The notes: a model not told the origin generated them from the sequence alone. A stretch of 64,000 bases of DNA from Paludibacter jiangxiensis (GCA_945870155.1 CAMBSB010000010.1:1-64000), one strand, 5' to 3'; counted from the stretch's first letter, positions 37,299 through 47,377 are shown. Made by a program: numbers and translations.

Positions 37299-38516
37299 TC
37301 ATTTTTTCTCTAATGTACCATGCTGTGTATGAATAAATTTTTTATTTGCTCCTTTAAGTTTAAATAGCGATGTGAACATGGATAAGAATACCTTTGGTAA
37401 TGTTTGTAAAGCATGTAAAGTTTTCATGTTGTAAAAATGTGCTGGAATACTTAAAATAAAAGATATAACTATAGTTAAAAAGACAATTAACCAATACAGA
37501 AATGGAATTGCGAAAATTGAATTTTGTGGTATTGTAAATTCTATCATCATTGTTAAAAAAGCAATTATTCCTGTAATACCAATAAGTAGTACTCGAGGTG
37601 GAGATATCATTTGATAAACCTTGTCGAAAAAGTCGAAATTCCCTTTTAAAATTAAGTAATAAAGACCTGAAAAGAAAAAACGACCGAAATATACAAATTG
37701 AGCCGAAAGCCACCTTTTTCGTTGATTTTCAAAAACTTCTACTTTTTGAACTTTTTCATCATACACTAATGCGTTATCCAAAAATTCAATTTTCTTTCCA
37801 TCCCTCAACAAAGTCAGTTCAAGTTCTTTGTCGAACCCTCCAACAGCTTTAATATCAAACATACGTTTTTTAAACATGTCATAATTAAATGCCATTCCAG
37901 ATCCAATCAAGGCAGATGAAAAACCCAAAGCACGGTGACCTTTTCGGAAAATGTGATTGTTTAATTCTTCACTAATTGCATCAAGTATAGCAAGTGCAGT
38001 ATTTGTATTTTTTGCAACTCTATGGCCCTGAACTACTTCAAAACCATTATCAAAAGAAGTGTTAATTTTTGAAATAAAGTCAGATTCCATAATATTATCG
38101 GCATCTAGTACCAAGGCAACATCATATTTATCACCTAAGATTTCCATAGCTTTATTTAATGCTTTTGATTTTGTACTTTTTTCAAACGATACTTCTACCA
38201 ATATAATTGGCATTTGACTCAATTTTCGAATCGTTTTTGGTTGAAATGAATCTGCTATAACTATTATATCAAATAAATTTTTCGGATAATTTTGAGATAA
38301 TGCATGATTTGCAACATCAATAATTACATTATCTTCTTTATAACCAGGTATTAGTACTGCAAATTTTCGATATTTTAGTTTGTCATTTTGGGCTACTTTC
38401 TTTCGTGGCGCAAAACAACCTGCTATTGAAAAGACAAGAATGTACAATGCAGAAATCCCAAGATAAAGGAATAGTGTATACTCTAATATTAATTTTACAA
38501 TTAAGATTATTTCCAT
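37299..38516 (-). CDS. Family 2 glycosyltransferase, processive type
   Basis: A 405-residue membrane protein: an N-terminal span (about 8-33), a GT-A catalytic domain with FAVLIPGYKEDNVI, VALVLDADNIMESDFI (DxD) and the QRKRWLSAQFVYFG segment (QxxRW), then three or four C-terminal spans. QxxRW marks processive beta-glycosyltransferases such as cellulose or hyaluronan synthases, though single-addition relatives exist. It lacks a PilZ domain. It may add to the lipid-linked oligosaccharide or make a backbone. Confidence 0.9.
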   Translation of the reverse strand: MEIILIVKLILEYTLFLYLGISALYILVFSIAGCFAPRKKVAQNDKLKYRKFAVLIPGYKEDNVIIDVANHALSQNYPKNLFDIIVIADSFQPKTIRKLSQMPIILVEVSFEKSTKSKALNKAMEILGDKYDVALVLDADNIMESDFISKINTSFDNGFEVVQGHRVAKNTNTALAILDAISEELNNHIFRKGHRALGFSSALIGSGMAFNYDMFKKRMFDIKAVGGFDKELELTLLRDGKKIEFLDNALVYDEKVQKVEVFENQRKRWLSAQFVYFGRFFFSGLYYLILKGNFDFFDKVYQMISPPRVLLIGITGIIAFLTMMIEFTIPQNSIFAIPFLYWLIVFLTIVISFILSIPAHFYNMKTLHALQTLPKVFLSMFTSLFKLKGANKKFIHTQHGTLEKK

Positions 38517-38591
38517 AAATAGAATTTTACATGTTAAATAAACGGTTTTCTAGAGTATGCTAAAGGTTTACAGAGATAATATTATTTATCA

Positions 38592-38624
38592 AATAACCTA
38601 TCATTATATGAATGATAGGTTATT
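38592..38624. terminator. Long hairpin after ugd
   Basis: AATAACCTATCATT (38592-38605) and AATGATAGGTTATT (38611-38624) form a perfect 14-bp stem with a five-base loop. It lies 9 bases beyond the ugd stop. The T tail is weak on the minus strand, so it may attenuate or protect rather than fully stop transcription within the locus. Confidence 0.65.
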
Positions 38625-38632
38625 TTGATTTT

Positions 38633-39961
38633 TTATACATTTATTGGTCTACGTCCAATGCTAAAGTATTTAAATCCAAATTCTTCAATTTGTTCCAAGT
38701 CAAAAATATTTCGACCATCAAATAATACTTTGTCATTCATTAATTTTTCCATAACTTTAAAGTTTGGAAGTCTGAATTCGCTCCATTCTGTTACCACTGC
38801 TAGCGCATCTGCACCTATTAATGTTTCATAAATATCTTTGCAGTATTTTACGGTATCTCCTAAGCTGTGTTTAGCTTCTTCCATGGCAATAGGATCGTAT
38901 ACATTTACAATGGCTCCTTTTTCTAACAAACTCTTAATAATAACTACAGATGGTGCTTCACGCATATCATCAGTTTCGGGTTTAAAGGATAAACCCCAAA
39001 TGGCTATAGTTTTACCTGATAAATTTCCTTCAAAATACTTAAATATCTTATTGTAAAGAACAGTTTTTTGAAGGTTATTTACTTCTTCAACTGCTTGTAG
39101 TACTTTTAAATCATAGCCAAAACTTTTTGCGGTTTTAACAAGTGCCTGTACATCTTTTGGGAAGCAGGAACCGCCATAACCAACTCCAGGATACAAAAAC
39201 CTATGACCTATGCGAGAATCTGAACCAATTCCTTTACGAACAAGATTTATATCTGCACCTACAATTTCACATAAATTGGCAATATCATTAATAAAGCTAA
39301 TTTTTGTAGCAAGCATTGAATTGGCAGCATATTTTGTCATTTCCGAAGATGTAATGTCCATTACAATAATGGGATGACCATTTAATACAAAAGGTTTATA
39401 TAATCTTTTCAGAACTTTTTCAGCTGTTTCAGATTCTATACCAATAACAATTCTGTCTGGTTTCAAAAAATCATCTATTGCATTACCTTCTTTTAAAAAT
39501 TCAGGATTTGAAGCTACATCAAATTCTACATTTACATGACGTTTGTCAAGCTCTTCCTGTATGGCTGCTTTTACTTTTTTAGCTGTCCCTACCGGTACAG
39601 TACTTTTAGTAACAACTACAGTATAATTATTTAAATGTTGTCCTATTTCACGTGCCACACCTACCACATATTTAAGGTCAGCGCTTCCATCTTCATCAGG
39701 TGGTGTTCCAACCGCTATAAAGATAGCATCACTATCGTTAACAACTTCTGAAAGTTTAGTTTTGAAAAACAAACGTTCTTTTAATACGTTTCTTTTTACA
39801 ATATCTTCTAAACCCGGTTCGTAAATTGGCATTATACCTTCGTTTAAGCTGTCAATTTTACTTTGATTTACATCTATACAATTTACTACTGCACCAGTTT
39901 CAGCTAAACAAGCACCCGAAACCAGACCTACATATCCTGTACCTACAATTGAAATGTTCAT
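38633..39961 (-). CDS. ugd: UDP-glucose 6-dehydrogenase
   Basis: A 442-residue enzyme oxidising UDP-glucose to UDP-glucuronate with two NAD. NAD motif GTGYVGLVSGACLAE at the N-terminus; catalytic Cys in GYGGSCFPKDV; Lys in KYAANSMLATKISFINDI; and a C-terminal domain with FKPETDDMREAPS. It supplies UDP-glucuronate for the polymer and for the decarboxylase at 26158-27105. It is followed by a strong hairpin. Confidence 0.96.
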   Translation of the reverse strand: MNISIVGTGYVGLVSGACLAETGAVVNCIDVNQSKIDSLNEGIMPIYEPGLEDIVKRNVLKERLFFKTKLSEVVNDSDAIFIAVGTPPDEDGSADLKYVVGVAREIGQHLNNYTVVVTKSTVPVGTAKKVKAAIQEELDKRHVNVEFDVASNPEFLKEGNAIDDFLKPDRIVIGIESETAEKVLKRLYKPFVLNGHPIIVMDITSSEMTKYAANSMLATKISFINDIANLCEIVGADINLVRKGIGSDSRIGHRFLYPGVGYGGSCFPKDVQALVKTAKSFGYDLKVLQAVEEVNNLQKTVLYNKIFKYFEGNLSGKTIAIWGLSFKPETDDMREAPSVVIIKSLLEKGAIVNVYDPIAMEEAKHSLGDTVKYCKDIYETLIGADALAVVTEWSEFRLPNFKVMEKLMNDKVLFDGRNIFDLEQIEEFGFKYFSIGRRPINV

Positions 39962-40005
39962 GATTAGTTTATTTTTTTATTTGTTATTGAAAGAAAATAT
40001 ATTAT

Positions 40006-41013
40006 TTAGAACTTAAAAATATTTTTATATGCAAAATCTATGCTTTTTTGGAAATAAATTGAAATTATATAAACTAAAATTAACGTAAAAGCAATTGCTA
40101 AAAAGATACTATAACTACCTAAATAATATAAGACAATTAATTGAATTAGAGTGTGTATTAAGTACATTGAATATGAAATTTTACCTGTAAAAAGTATAAA
40201 TGAATTAATAAATTTAAGTCTTATTGAATATATCCAGATTGCAATTGAGGAATACCCTATTAATGCAGGAATATCATTTGTCATTTTGCCAATTTCACCT
40301 CCTTTTAAAGCTAAACTTGCATATAAAACACAATTAGTTATACCAATAATTAATATGTATATGCTTTTAATTTTGAAGTTAAATTGGTTTTTGTTTCTAT
40401 GATACTCAGAAGCTAAAACCATACCTATTGAAAATTCCCATAAATATCTAACAAAAAAACTATTCCATACTCGTTCTGATTCTTTTCCAATTATTATTAC
40501 AAAACCGATCCAAATTATGCTAAGAAAAAAGTTTATTGCTAGAAATAATTTATTGTTGATTTTTTCTTTTAAGATAGTTAGTAAAGTAAATACAAGATAA
40601 AATTGGATTATCATAGAAATAAACCAAAGTGGGTAGCCATAAGAACCAATTATTGATTCATCAAACATTTTGTATAAAAATACATGACCAAAAAAGGCGT
40701 ACAAAGAGTTTTTAAATATTGGTAAAATGATTGAAATTAAAGCAGAACAAAATACTATAATTATATATGGAAAATATACCTTTGTGATTCTTTTTTTTAG
40801 AAAATCTAAAAAAGGTAATGGTTTATTTATATGTGATAAATATAAACCGAATCCTGATAATAAAACGAATAGATGAACACCAGTACCTCCAAATGCAATC
40901 AATTTACCACTAATGTCTTGCATTTTAAGAGTTTGCAAAAGATGATAAATTATAATTGTAAATATTGAAAAGCCTTTTAAAAATTCAACCATTTCAATTT
41001 TTTTCATATTCAT
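40006..41013 (-). CDS. Acyltransferase 3 family membrane protein
   Basis: A 335-residue protein with about ten membrane spans. EFLKGFSIFTIIIYHLLQTL carries the conserved His in the first span, and FGGTGVHLFVLLSGFGLYLS is typical of acyltransferase 3 (OafA/NodX-like). Such enzymes O-acetylate or succinylate sugars, giving a decorated polymer. Two ATGs (41013 and 41007) are possible starts. It is preceded by a 640-base non-coding stretch holding a -7 element. Confidence 0.88.
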   Translation of the reverse strand: MNMKKIEMVEFLKGFSIFTIIIYHLLQTLKMQDISGKLIAFGGTGVHLFVLLSGFGLYLSHINKPLPFLDFLKKRITKVYFPYIIIVFCSALISIILPIFKNSLYAFFGHVFLYKMFDESIIGSYGYPLWFISMIIQFYLVFTLLTILKEKINNKLFLAINFFLSIIWIGFVIIIGKESERVWNSFFVRYLWEFSIGMVLASEYHRNKNQFNFKIKSIYILIIGITNCVLYASLALKGGEIGKMTNDIPALIGYSSIAIWIYSIRLKFINSFILFTGKISYSMYLIHTLIQLIVLYYLGSYSIFLAIAFTLILVYIISIYFQKSIDFAYKNIFKF

Positions 41014-41653
41014 TTACTTTAATTCTAAATAATTTTAAGTTATTGACAATAATGATGATGTTTTTCATTTATAACTAGATAATTGATATTATTTAGCTAA
41101 TCTAATCATAATTTCTATAAATAATGTAGCTTTATAATGCATATAAAAAATTCAAATTATTTTTTTTATATCAATTAGTTTCTTAATAATAAAAAACAAA
41201 TAATATTTAAACTATTAAATACGTGAAATTCTCATATTTGATTTTTTTAATCGTGATAAAAAAATGTTTTTGAAAATAAATTATAAGGTTAACGATCAAT
41301 AAGGTAATACAACTATGCTTTAAAGAATATATGTATTCTAATTTAAATAATTTAAATTCAATCACTTATAATAATTAAAATTGTGATAATTAGATTATTT
41401 ATATCTTTAATAGAAGAAAGAAAAGAGAAACATTAACTTATTAATGAAAATTTATTGGTTGATATTTTCAAAATTAAATAAATTTAAGTTTAGTAATTGT
41501 ACATTTGGTTTATTTAAATATTCTGTTTAATAGAATACTTTGCAAATATAGAAAAAAAAATAAATTATTTGTGTAAAATAATTTATTTTTTTCATTTTGA
41601 GCTAAAAAATATATTTTTAACTCTTTGTATTCCAAGTATTTTAATTAATTACT
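41014..41653. other. Long AT-rich gap inside the polysaccharide locus
   Basis: A 640-base non-coding stretch between wzy and the acyltransferase gene. A minus-strand -7 TATATTTG lies at 41543-41550, which would give the acyltransferase transcript a leader of over 500 bases. I see no ORF, strong hairpin or repeat. It might hold remnants of a lost gene. Confidence 0.55.
41543..41550 (-). promoter_or_regulatory. Internal -7 element of the polysaccharide locus
   Basis: TATATTTG on the minus strand, about 530 bases before the acyltransferase ATG. No -33 TTG at the usual spacing. Confidence 0.45.
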
Positions 41654-43120
41654 TTAAGTTTTTGCAATTAAATTATCTTCTTTCTCCCATTTTGGCATAA
41701 GCGAGATTAAAGTAGCAGCAGTAAAAACAATTATAGTATTTGGCATTTGACCTAAACTTGATGCACTATATGATGAAACCATAAGTCCATACATCCCACA
41801 AGTAAATGCCATTGCTTTATATATATTTTCAGGCTTTTTAAGTCTGAAAAAAATCAAAAAAGTAGATTTTAAAACAAAATAAAATATCATAATTAAATAG
41901 AAGGATAATCCAACGATTCCTTGTTCAGCCCAAAGTTGAATATACCATCCATCAGTAGCAGTATCTGCCAAAAAAGTACCTGGGGTAAATCGCATACCCC
42001 AATTTCCAGCCGAACCAACTCCTCCTCCAAATGGTCTGTTTTTTAGATACTCTCCAAATAACCTTCGATTTTCAAGTCTGACATTTAATGAAGGATTTGC
42101 ATCTGAAAATGCACTTCTCATCCTTCTAATATCATAATTTCCTTGTCCAACATTTGTGTATTTTAACAAAAAGAATACAACAAAGAAAATACTACCAACA
42201 AAAATTATTATTTTAAATTTTTTTGTCATTATAGTGTAAATTACAAATCCCATCAATGGTACGGCAATTGCACTTCTGGTTCCCGATATCATCATGGCAT
42301 AAAATGATAATATAGCAACAAAAAAATAAAATATTTTTTTACGTTTGGTTTTATCATGTATTCCTAAAATTGTAAATATTAAACCAAAATAACCCATAGT
42401 ACCGCCATATGTTCCGGCATCAGAAAAAAATGAAAATACCCTTAATTGACCAAATAGAATATGGGTTGTCCTATTTCCAGGTTTATTCAGCCATTGTCTT
42501 TCCCAATTGTCTACACCTAGATGTTTTTGCATTATTCCTTTCAATACTGCCAACAAGGTAAACCAAGCACATAGTCTTATTAGAGTTTCAAAATCTTTCG
42601 GTTTATTAAATATAAGGTATGTAAGGGGAACTATAAAAACTATATATAAAGCTTGACCTCGCATGGCATAGAACCAGGCTTCTCGACTTATTGTTTCTGG
42701 ATTGATTAATTGTAAAATTGTCATTATAAACCAGATAAACACAAAAGTTGTATAATCTTTTTTTGCATTGTTCCATTCAACTTTACTATTAAACTGACTG
42801 AAAATAACTGAAATTAATGTTAAGATAAGCAGTCCATCAACAGCTAATCCTAATGGAGCTGGAACATATCTTGATATGCCTAAAGCGAAATAATTCGCAT
42901 ATAATACTGAAATAAACCCAAAATGTGGATTTGTCAATACCGTATAAAGATATATCAAAGGAAATGGAAGTATAAATATTGTTATTCCAAAAAAAAGATT
43001 ATTTTGAGAAAAAAAATAAATTGCACATATAACCAATAAAATAAAAACAGCACTTACAGTTAATATAAGTGCTCTGTGTTTTCTGTTTTTATTATTTAAA
43101 ATTTGTACAAGTTTATTCAT
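41654..43120 (-). CDS. O-antigen polymerase/ligase-like protein (Wzy candidate)
   Basis: A 488-residue protein with about 12 membrane spans. A large periplasmic loop holds FSDAGTYGGTMGY and RLENRRLFGEYLKNRPFGGGVGSAG, and SGTRSAIAVPLMGF is the typical Wzy_C/O-antigen ligase signature. It most likely polymerises flipped repeat units, working with the Wzz-like protein encoded 176 bases upstream. Ligase activity cannot be excluded. Confidence 0.85.
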   Translation of the reverse strand: MNKLVQILNNKNRKHRALILTVSAVFILLVICAIYFFSQNNLFFGITIFILPFPLIYLYTVLTNPHFGFISVLYANYFALGISRYVPAPLGLAVDGLLILTLISVIFSQFNSKVEWNNAKKDYTTFVFIWFIMTILQLINPETISREAWFYAMRGQALYIVFIVPLTYLIFNKPKDFETLIRLCAWFTLLAVLKGIMQKHLGVDNWERQWLNKPGNRTTHILFGQLRVFSFFSDAGTYGGTMGYFGLIFTILGIHDKTKRKKIFYFFVAILSFYAMMISGTRSAIAVPLMGFVIYTIMTKKFKIIIFVGSIFFVVFFLLKYTNVGQGNYDIRRMRSAFSDANPSLNVRLENRRLFGEYLKNRPFGGGVGSAGNWGMRFTPGTFLADTATDGWYIQLWAEQGIVGLSFYLIMIFYFVLKSTFLIFFRLKKPENIYKAMAFTCGMYGLMVSSYSASSLGQMPNTIIVFTAATLISLMPKWEKEDNLIAKT

Positions 43121-43296
43121 TTGATAAAAAAGTAATTTTTATTGTAAAATCAATAATAAACAATTAATATTTTTTGATATGAGTAAATCAGTTTATTTAT
43201 TATAATTATTACATTAGTTGCAATCTAACTTAAGTTTATATTATATTTTTATACAGTTAATCTAAAAATTTAAGTAAGAATTTTTTTTTCTATTCT

Positions 43297-45486
43297 CTAA
43301 CTTATATTTTTCATTGATTTTTTAATAAAAATCCTAAAGAATGATCTTTTTTTAGGAATCTCGCCATACATCTCCTCAATATCATCTGGTAATGCATTGG
43401 TTAAAATAGCATAAAAAGGATTTTCAATTAAATGTTTTATTTTATTTAAATAGTAATTATCTGCATCTACCCAAGTTGTGTTTGCATCAAAGGCAATCAA
43501 ATTAATATCTGCTGTTTTAATTATAGAAGAATTTAAAATACCATTACTTATTGAGGGGAGAATACTAATTATATATTGAGTTTCAATATTCTCAATTGAA
43601 AACAAATCAGAATATGAATTTAGTGTCAAAAAGTTATTCTTAATAGTTGCAGAATTTATTTCTGAGCTATTTTCATTATCTTGATTCTCAATTTTATCGA
43701 CAAATAAATCTTTAAAATTTAATATTTTCAATGATAATCCAGTCTTTTCAAACTCTTGATTTAAAAGATTAGCTAAATGAGTTTTACCACTATTATCCCA
43801 ATTACTTAATATTTGAATAGTGAAAGGACAATTTTTACTTTCAGTTAAAAACGGCTTGACTTTACTTAATAATTGAATTTTTTCACGTATGAAAATGGAA
43901 GCCTTTTCTGTGATTTTTTCTGTATTAGTAATTTTTTTATTGCCATATATACAATATGCTCCTAAAACATCTAAATCCGTTAAAGTTTTTAAATGAGATG
44001 GGCTTTTAATTCTGGAGTCTAATAGTTCAACAATAAATAATGCTAGAATATAAAGTATAACTGAAAATATAGCTGCAATAATTACATATAATTTTTTTTT
44101 CGAAGGTATAGGATTAAGAGGTATCTTTGGCTCATCAATAACTTTCATATTTGATACCATATCGGTATTTTGTTGTTTTTGTTTTGCAAGTCCTAATTGT
44201 CCTAATATATAAAGGTATTCTCTTTCATTAATATCTATTTCCCTTTCAATCCTTTTGATTGTGGCGCCTAATGGTGCGTATTTTTTAAACTCTTTCATAA
44301 ATTCAATGATTCTTTCTTTCATTGATTTAAATAGCGCATTATTACTTTCAACACTTTTAACCGCATCTAACCAAGCAGATAATATTCTTTGGGATTCTAT
44401 TCCCTGACCTTTTGTGTCAAAAATTGTTATTGAATCAATTTTATTTTCTAAAGTTTTTTCCGCAATTGTTTTTTTTAATTTAAAATCGTTTAATGTAGTT
44501 TTACTAATGTTTTCATCAACTTCAGCCCTTGCTATTTGTAAATTATAATCAGCTAATTGTCTACGTATAGCAAAAACCTCTTTGTTTTTCAGATTTATTT
44601 TAAATCGAGATTCAACTTCTTTTTCTAATTTATTTAAAACGGCTACTGAAGACTCATATTCCATTTTTGTTTCCTGAAGTCTTAACTCAATTTTTTCTTG
44701 TTGAGTAGTAACTTGTTCTGTTTGTTCATAATAATTGATAATGACATTATCAATATTAAATTTCAATAGTTTGTCTTCTGCGGCATTCAACTTTAAAGTC
44801 ATTTCTGCCAGTTTTTTCTCAAAATATGCCACAGCATCATTGGACTGACTAACTTTTAGCAAACTGTATTTTTTGATAAAGATTTCAGATGCAAACTTTA
44901 TAGTATTATATGCTATTGCAGGATCACTTGATTCGTAAGATATTTGAATTAAATCACTATTTGAAATTCGTTTAACCTCCAATCTTGAAATAGCACTTAT
45001 GCTATAATAAGGGTTAGTGTAATTTAATAAACTGTAGATATAATTTTTTTTATCTGCAACGATGTTTGTTTTTAAATTGGAATATGTTTTTTCAAAGTTT
45101 CCTTTTACGATAAGTTTTTTTACATCTGAAGGTACATTTTCATTTAGTTGTTTAAAAGCTTCTTCTGATATTATATCCTTTTGTGCTTTACTAAGCATTA
45201 AATGTTGAGTTAAAAGATGAAGTGAAACTTCTTCAAATAACAAATCAGACTCAAAGATAGTTATAACATTGTCATAAGCATTTTTTGTGGCATTATTATC
45301 AATTCGTACAGCACCAAGTTCTAATCCATTATTTGATGTTATTCCAGTAAATATCGATGTTTCAGCTTTATAAATATTAGGCATATCTTTAGTTAACAAA
45401 TATACAATTCCAGCAACAATAATTGGAATTAATATTAAAAACTTGATATTTCGAATAAGAGTTTTTGTAAACTTAATTAAATTCAT
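43297..45486 (-). CDS. Wzz/PCP co-polymerase fused to a degenerate BY-kinase-like domain
   Basis: A 729-residue inner-membrane protein. First span about 14-31, a large periplasmic coiled-coil region (about 190-430), and a second span about 468-490 after the Pro-rich IPLNPIPSKK. The cytoplasmic part (about 540-700) has the fold position of BY-kinases, with QILSNWDNSGKTH at the Walker A site; the usual first glycine is missing and the C-terminal Tyr cluster is absent. It probably sets chain length and links to the short TolC-like protein. The ATG overlaps the upstream gene's TGA (ATGA). Confidence 0.83.
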   Translation of the reverse strand: MNLIKFTKTLIRNIKFLILIPIIVAGIVYLLTKDMPNIYKAETSIFTGITSNNGLELGAVRIDNNATKNAYDNVITIFESDLLFEEVSLHLLTQHLMLSKAQKDIISEEAFKQLNENVPSDVKKLIVKGNFEKTYSNLKTNIVADKKNYIYSLLNYTNPYYSISAISRLEVKRISNSDLIQISYESSDPAIAYNTIKFASEIFIKKYSLLKVSQSNDAVAYFEKKLAEMTLKLNAAEDKLLKFNIDNVIINYYEQTEQVTTQQEKIELRLQETKMEYESSVAVLNKLEKEVESRFKINLKNKEVFAIRRQLADYNLQIARAEVDENISKTTLNDFKLKKTIAEKTLENKIDSITIFDTKGQGIESQRILSAWLDAVKSVESNNALFKSMKERIIEFMKEFKKYAPLGATIKRIEREIDINEREYLYILGQLGLAKQKQQNTDMVSNMKVIDEPKIPLNPIPSKKKLYVIIAAIFSVILYILALFIVELLDSRIKSPSHLKTLTDLDVLGAYCIYGNKKITNTEKITEKASIFIREKIQLLSKVKPFLTESKNCPFTIQILSNWDNSGKTHLANLLNQEFEKTGLSLKILNFKDLFVDKIENQDNENSSEINSATIKNNFLTLNSYSDLFSIENIETQYIISILPSISNGILNSSIIKTADINLIAFDANTTWVDADNYYLNKIKHLIENPFYAILTNALPDDIEEMYGEIPKKRSFFRIFIKKSMKNIS

Positions 45487-46247
45487 CTGGCTATTTCAGT
45501 TATTTTAAAACCAGTTAATATTTGCAATTTGTGTAATTGTGCCTGATATTCACTTTTAGATTTTGAATAATTTTCTTCAGACTTATAATAGCTGCCTGAA
45601 ATCATTGAAAAATCTGTGATGTTTATTACTCCATTTTGAAGTTCTCTTTCACTTTTCAAGTAATTAAACTTTAATATCTGTAAGACGTTTTGAGAAATTT
45701 CCAACTGTTCTTTATAGTTTTGAAGTTTATAATACTCTTCAACAACTAAAGATGAAATTTCTTTTTTTAATTGTTCTTTTTTTAGTTCATATTCTTGAAT
45801 GCTATAATTTAAAATTTTTAATTCATTCTTTTTATTTGTAAATGCAGTTACAGGAATTTTGAAAGTTAAACCTGCAAAATAATTAAATTGCTCTTTATTA
45901 GATTGTACAGAAATTTCTGGAGACTCACCAGTTATTTGATCACTAATTGACAATTGGTTATATAATCCATATTTTGTATTTGCATCAAACATAATATATT
46001 GTAACCACGATTTTTTTTGTATTTTTATTTCTTCAAGCAATTTGTCAATTTCTCTATCATTCACTTTTAATAAGGGTGAATTCTTTATTGCAGATTCAAT
46101 TAAATCATTTAATGATGGTAACAAGATCTGCTCAGTTTTTAAACTGTCGTTAGAATTTGTTTTAGTGGGTTTATTTAAATTTTCCTGACTAAAAACTGTT
46201 GAAATAAATAATAAATGAAACGTAAAAAAGTATATTAATTTTTGCAT
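45483..46247 (-). CDS. Short TolC-family outer-membrane protein
   Basis: A 254-residue protein with a signal peptide (YFFTFHLLFISTVFSQ). It has one TolC-like repeat: LNDLIESAIKNSPLLKVNDREIDKL, a beta segment around TGESPEISVQS, and a helix pair with SSLVVEEYYKLQNYKEQLEIS. It is half the normal TolC length, with a single repeat rather than two, and shows no break, so it probably assembles as a higher oligomer. It may form or replace the outer-membrane polysaccharide exit channel. It overlaps the Wzz-like gene by four bases. Confidence 0.75.
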   Translation of the reverse strand: MQKLIYFFTFHLLFISTVFSQENLNKPTKTNSNDSLKTEQILLPSLNDLIESAIKNSPLLKVNDREIDKLLEEIKIQKKSWLQYIMFDANTKYGLYNQLSISDQITGESPEISVQSNKEQFNYFAGLTFKIPVTAFTNKKNELKILNYSIQEYELKKEQLKKEISSLVVEEYYKLQNYKEQLEISQNVLQILKFNYLKSERELQNGVINITDFSMISGSYYKSEENYSKSKSEYQAQLHKLQILTGFKITEIAR

Positions 46248-46261
46248 CTTAAAAAACAGGT

Positions 46262-47377
46262 TTAAACATTTTCATGTTGAAGCATTGCTGGAATAGTTTT
46301 AAGAAGGATTTTGATATCATACCAAAACGAGAAATTTTCGGCATATTCAATATCTAATTGTTTTCGTTCATCGGCCGACATGACATTTGCTCCTCCACGT
46401 TTTGTAACTTGCCAAAGTCCGGTGATACCTGCAGGTGCTAAAAAACGTTTAGCCCATTGATCTGTGGTTATCAATTCAGCTTCGTATAATGGTAATGGTC
46501 TGTTACCAACTATAGACATGTCACCTTTAAGTACATTGATAAACTGTGGAAGTTCATCAATACTCGTATTTCTAAGTATCCTACCAACTTTTGTAATTCT
46601 TGGGTCGTTAGCAACCTTAAAAAAAGCATTTTCTCTTTTTAAAGATTTTTGTTTCTTTACTTTACCTTCACTTACAAAACCATCATCATCAATTAAAACA
46701 GGACCTGCATCTTGTAAATCATCAAATTCACGACTTTCATCTTCAAGTTTAGTATATTGGTTATTTTTCATCATACTATCTACTTTTTTGTCAGCTCCTG
46801 TGTACATACTTCGGAATTTCAGAAATCCAAAAATTCTATATCCAGTACCAACACGCGGTGATGCATAATAAACTTTTCCTTTTGATTCTAATCTGATAAA
46901 AATTGAAATGATGATGAAAATTGGAAATAAAAATAATAAAACAGAACCGGAGAATAAAATATCGAAGCTTCTTTTCCAAAGGGGTAATTTAAAGGAATTT
47001 AAAGAGTCTGCTTTGTCGCTTTTTAATGCATCATAGTGATTACGGACAAATTCAAAGCGTTTGAGAATGTGCTGTGAATCAGCATTATACGTAAAAATAT
47101 CGTGACATCCACTCTGTATATATTCTGAGATGTTTGGATTATCGCTTATAATAAATAAAACCACATTATTTTTACTTATGCTTTCTTTAAGATTTCGAAT
47201 TATTAGCAAATCGTTAATACTGTCTGTTCCTTCGTAAATCAATAAGTCAATAGTATCCATAGACTTTACCGCATCCAATATTTGTTTGCTGTTTGAAAAA
47301 CTTATTATATCAATTTCTGTATTCAGTTTCTCATAATATGATTTATTGGTACCTATGTATATTGCTTTGTATTTCAT
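46262..47377 (-). CDS. Polyprenyl-phosphate sugar transferase with N-terminal receiver-like domain
   Basis: A 371-residue protein. Residues about 130-371 are a bacterial sugar transferase: membrane hairpin LFSGSVLLFLFPIFIIISIFIR, FGFLKFRSMYTGADKK, PRITKVGRILRNTSIDELPQ, and the GDMSIVGNRPLPLYEAE core. It links the first sugar-phosphate to undecaprenyl phosphate. Residues 1-115 fold like a response-regulator receiver, but the Asp pair is absent (YIGTNK), the acceptor site reads DLLIYEG (Glu), and the conserved Lys is lost. It replaces the usual PglB/WbaP N-terminal spans. It is the first gene of the locus. Confidence 0.85.
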   Translation of the reverse strand: MKYKAIYIGTNKSYYEKLNTEIDIISFSNSKQILDAVKSMDTIDLLIYEGTDSINDLLIIRNLKESISKNNVVLFIISDNPNISEYIQSGCHDIFTYNADSQHILKRFEFVRNHYDALKSDKADSLNSFKLPLWKRSFDILFSGSVLLFLFPIFIIISIFIRLESKGKVYYASPRVGTGYRIFGFLKFRSMYTGADKKVDSMMKNNQYTKLEDESREFDDLQDAGPVLIDDDGFVSEGKVKKQKSLKRENAFFKVANDPRITKVGRILRNTSIDELPQFINVLKGDMSIVGNRPLPLYEAELITTDQWAKRFLAPAGITGLWQVTKRGGANVMSADERKQLDIEYAENFSFWYDIKILLKTIPAMLQHENV

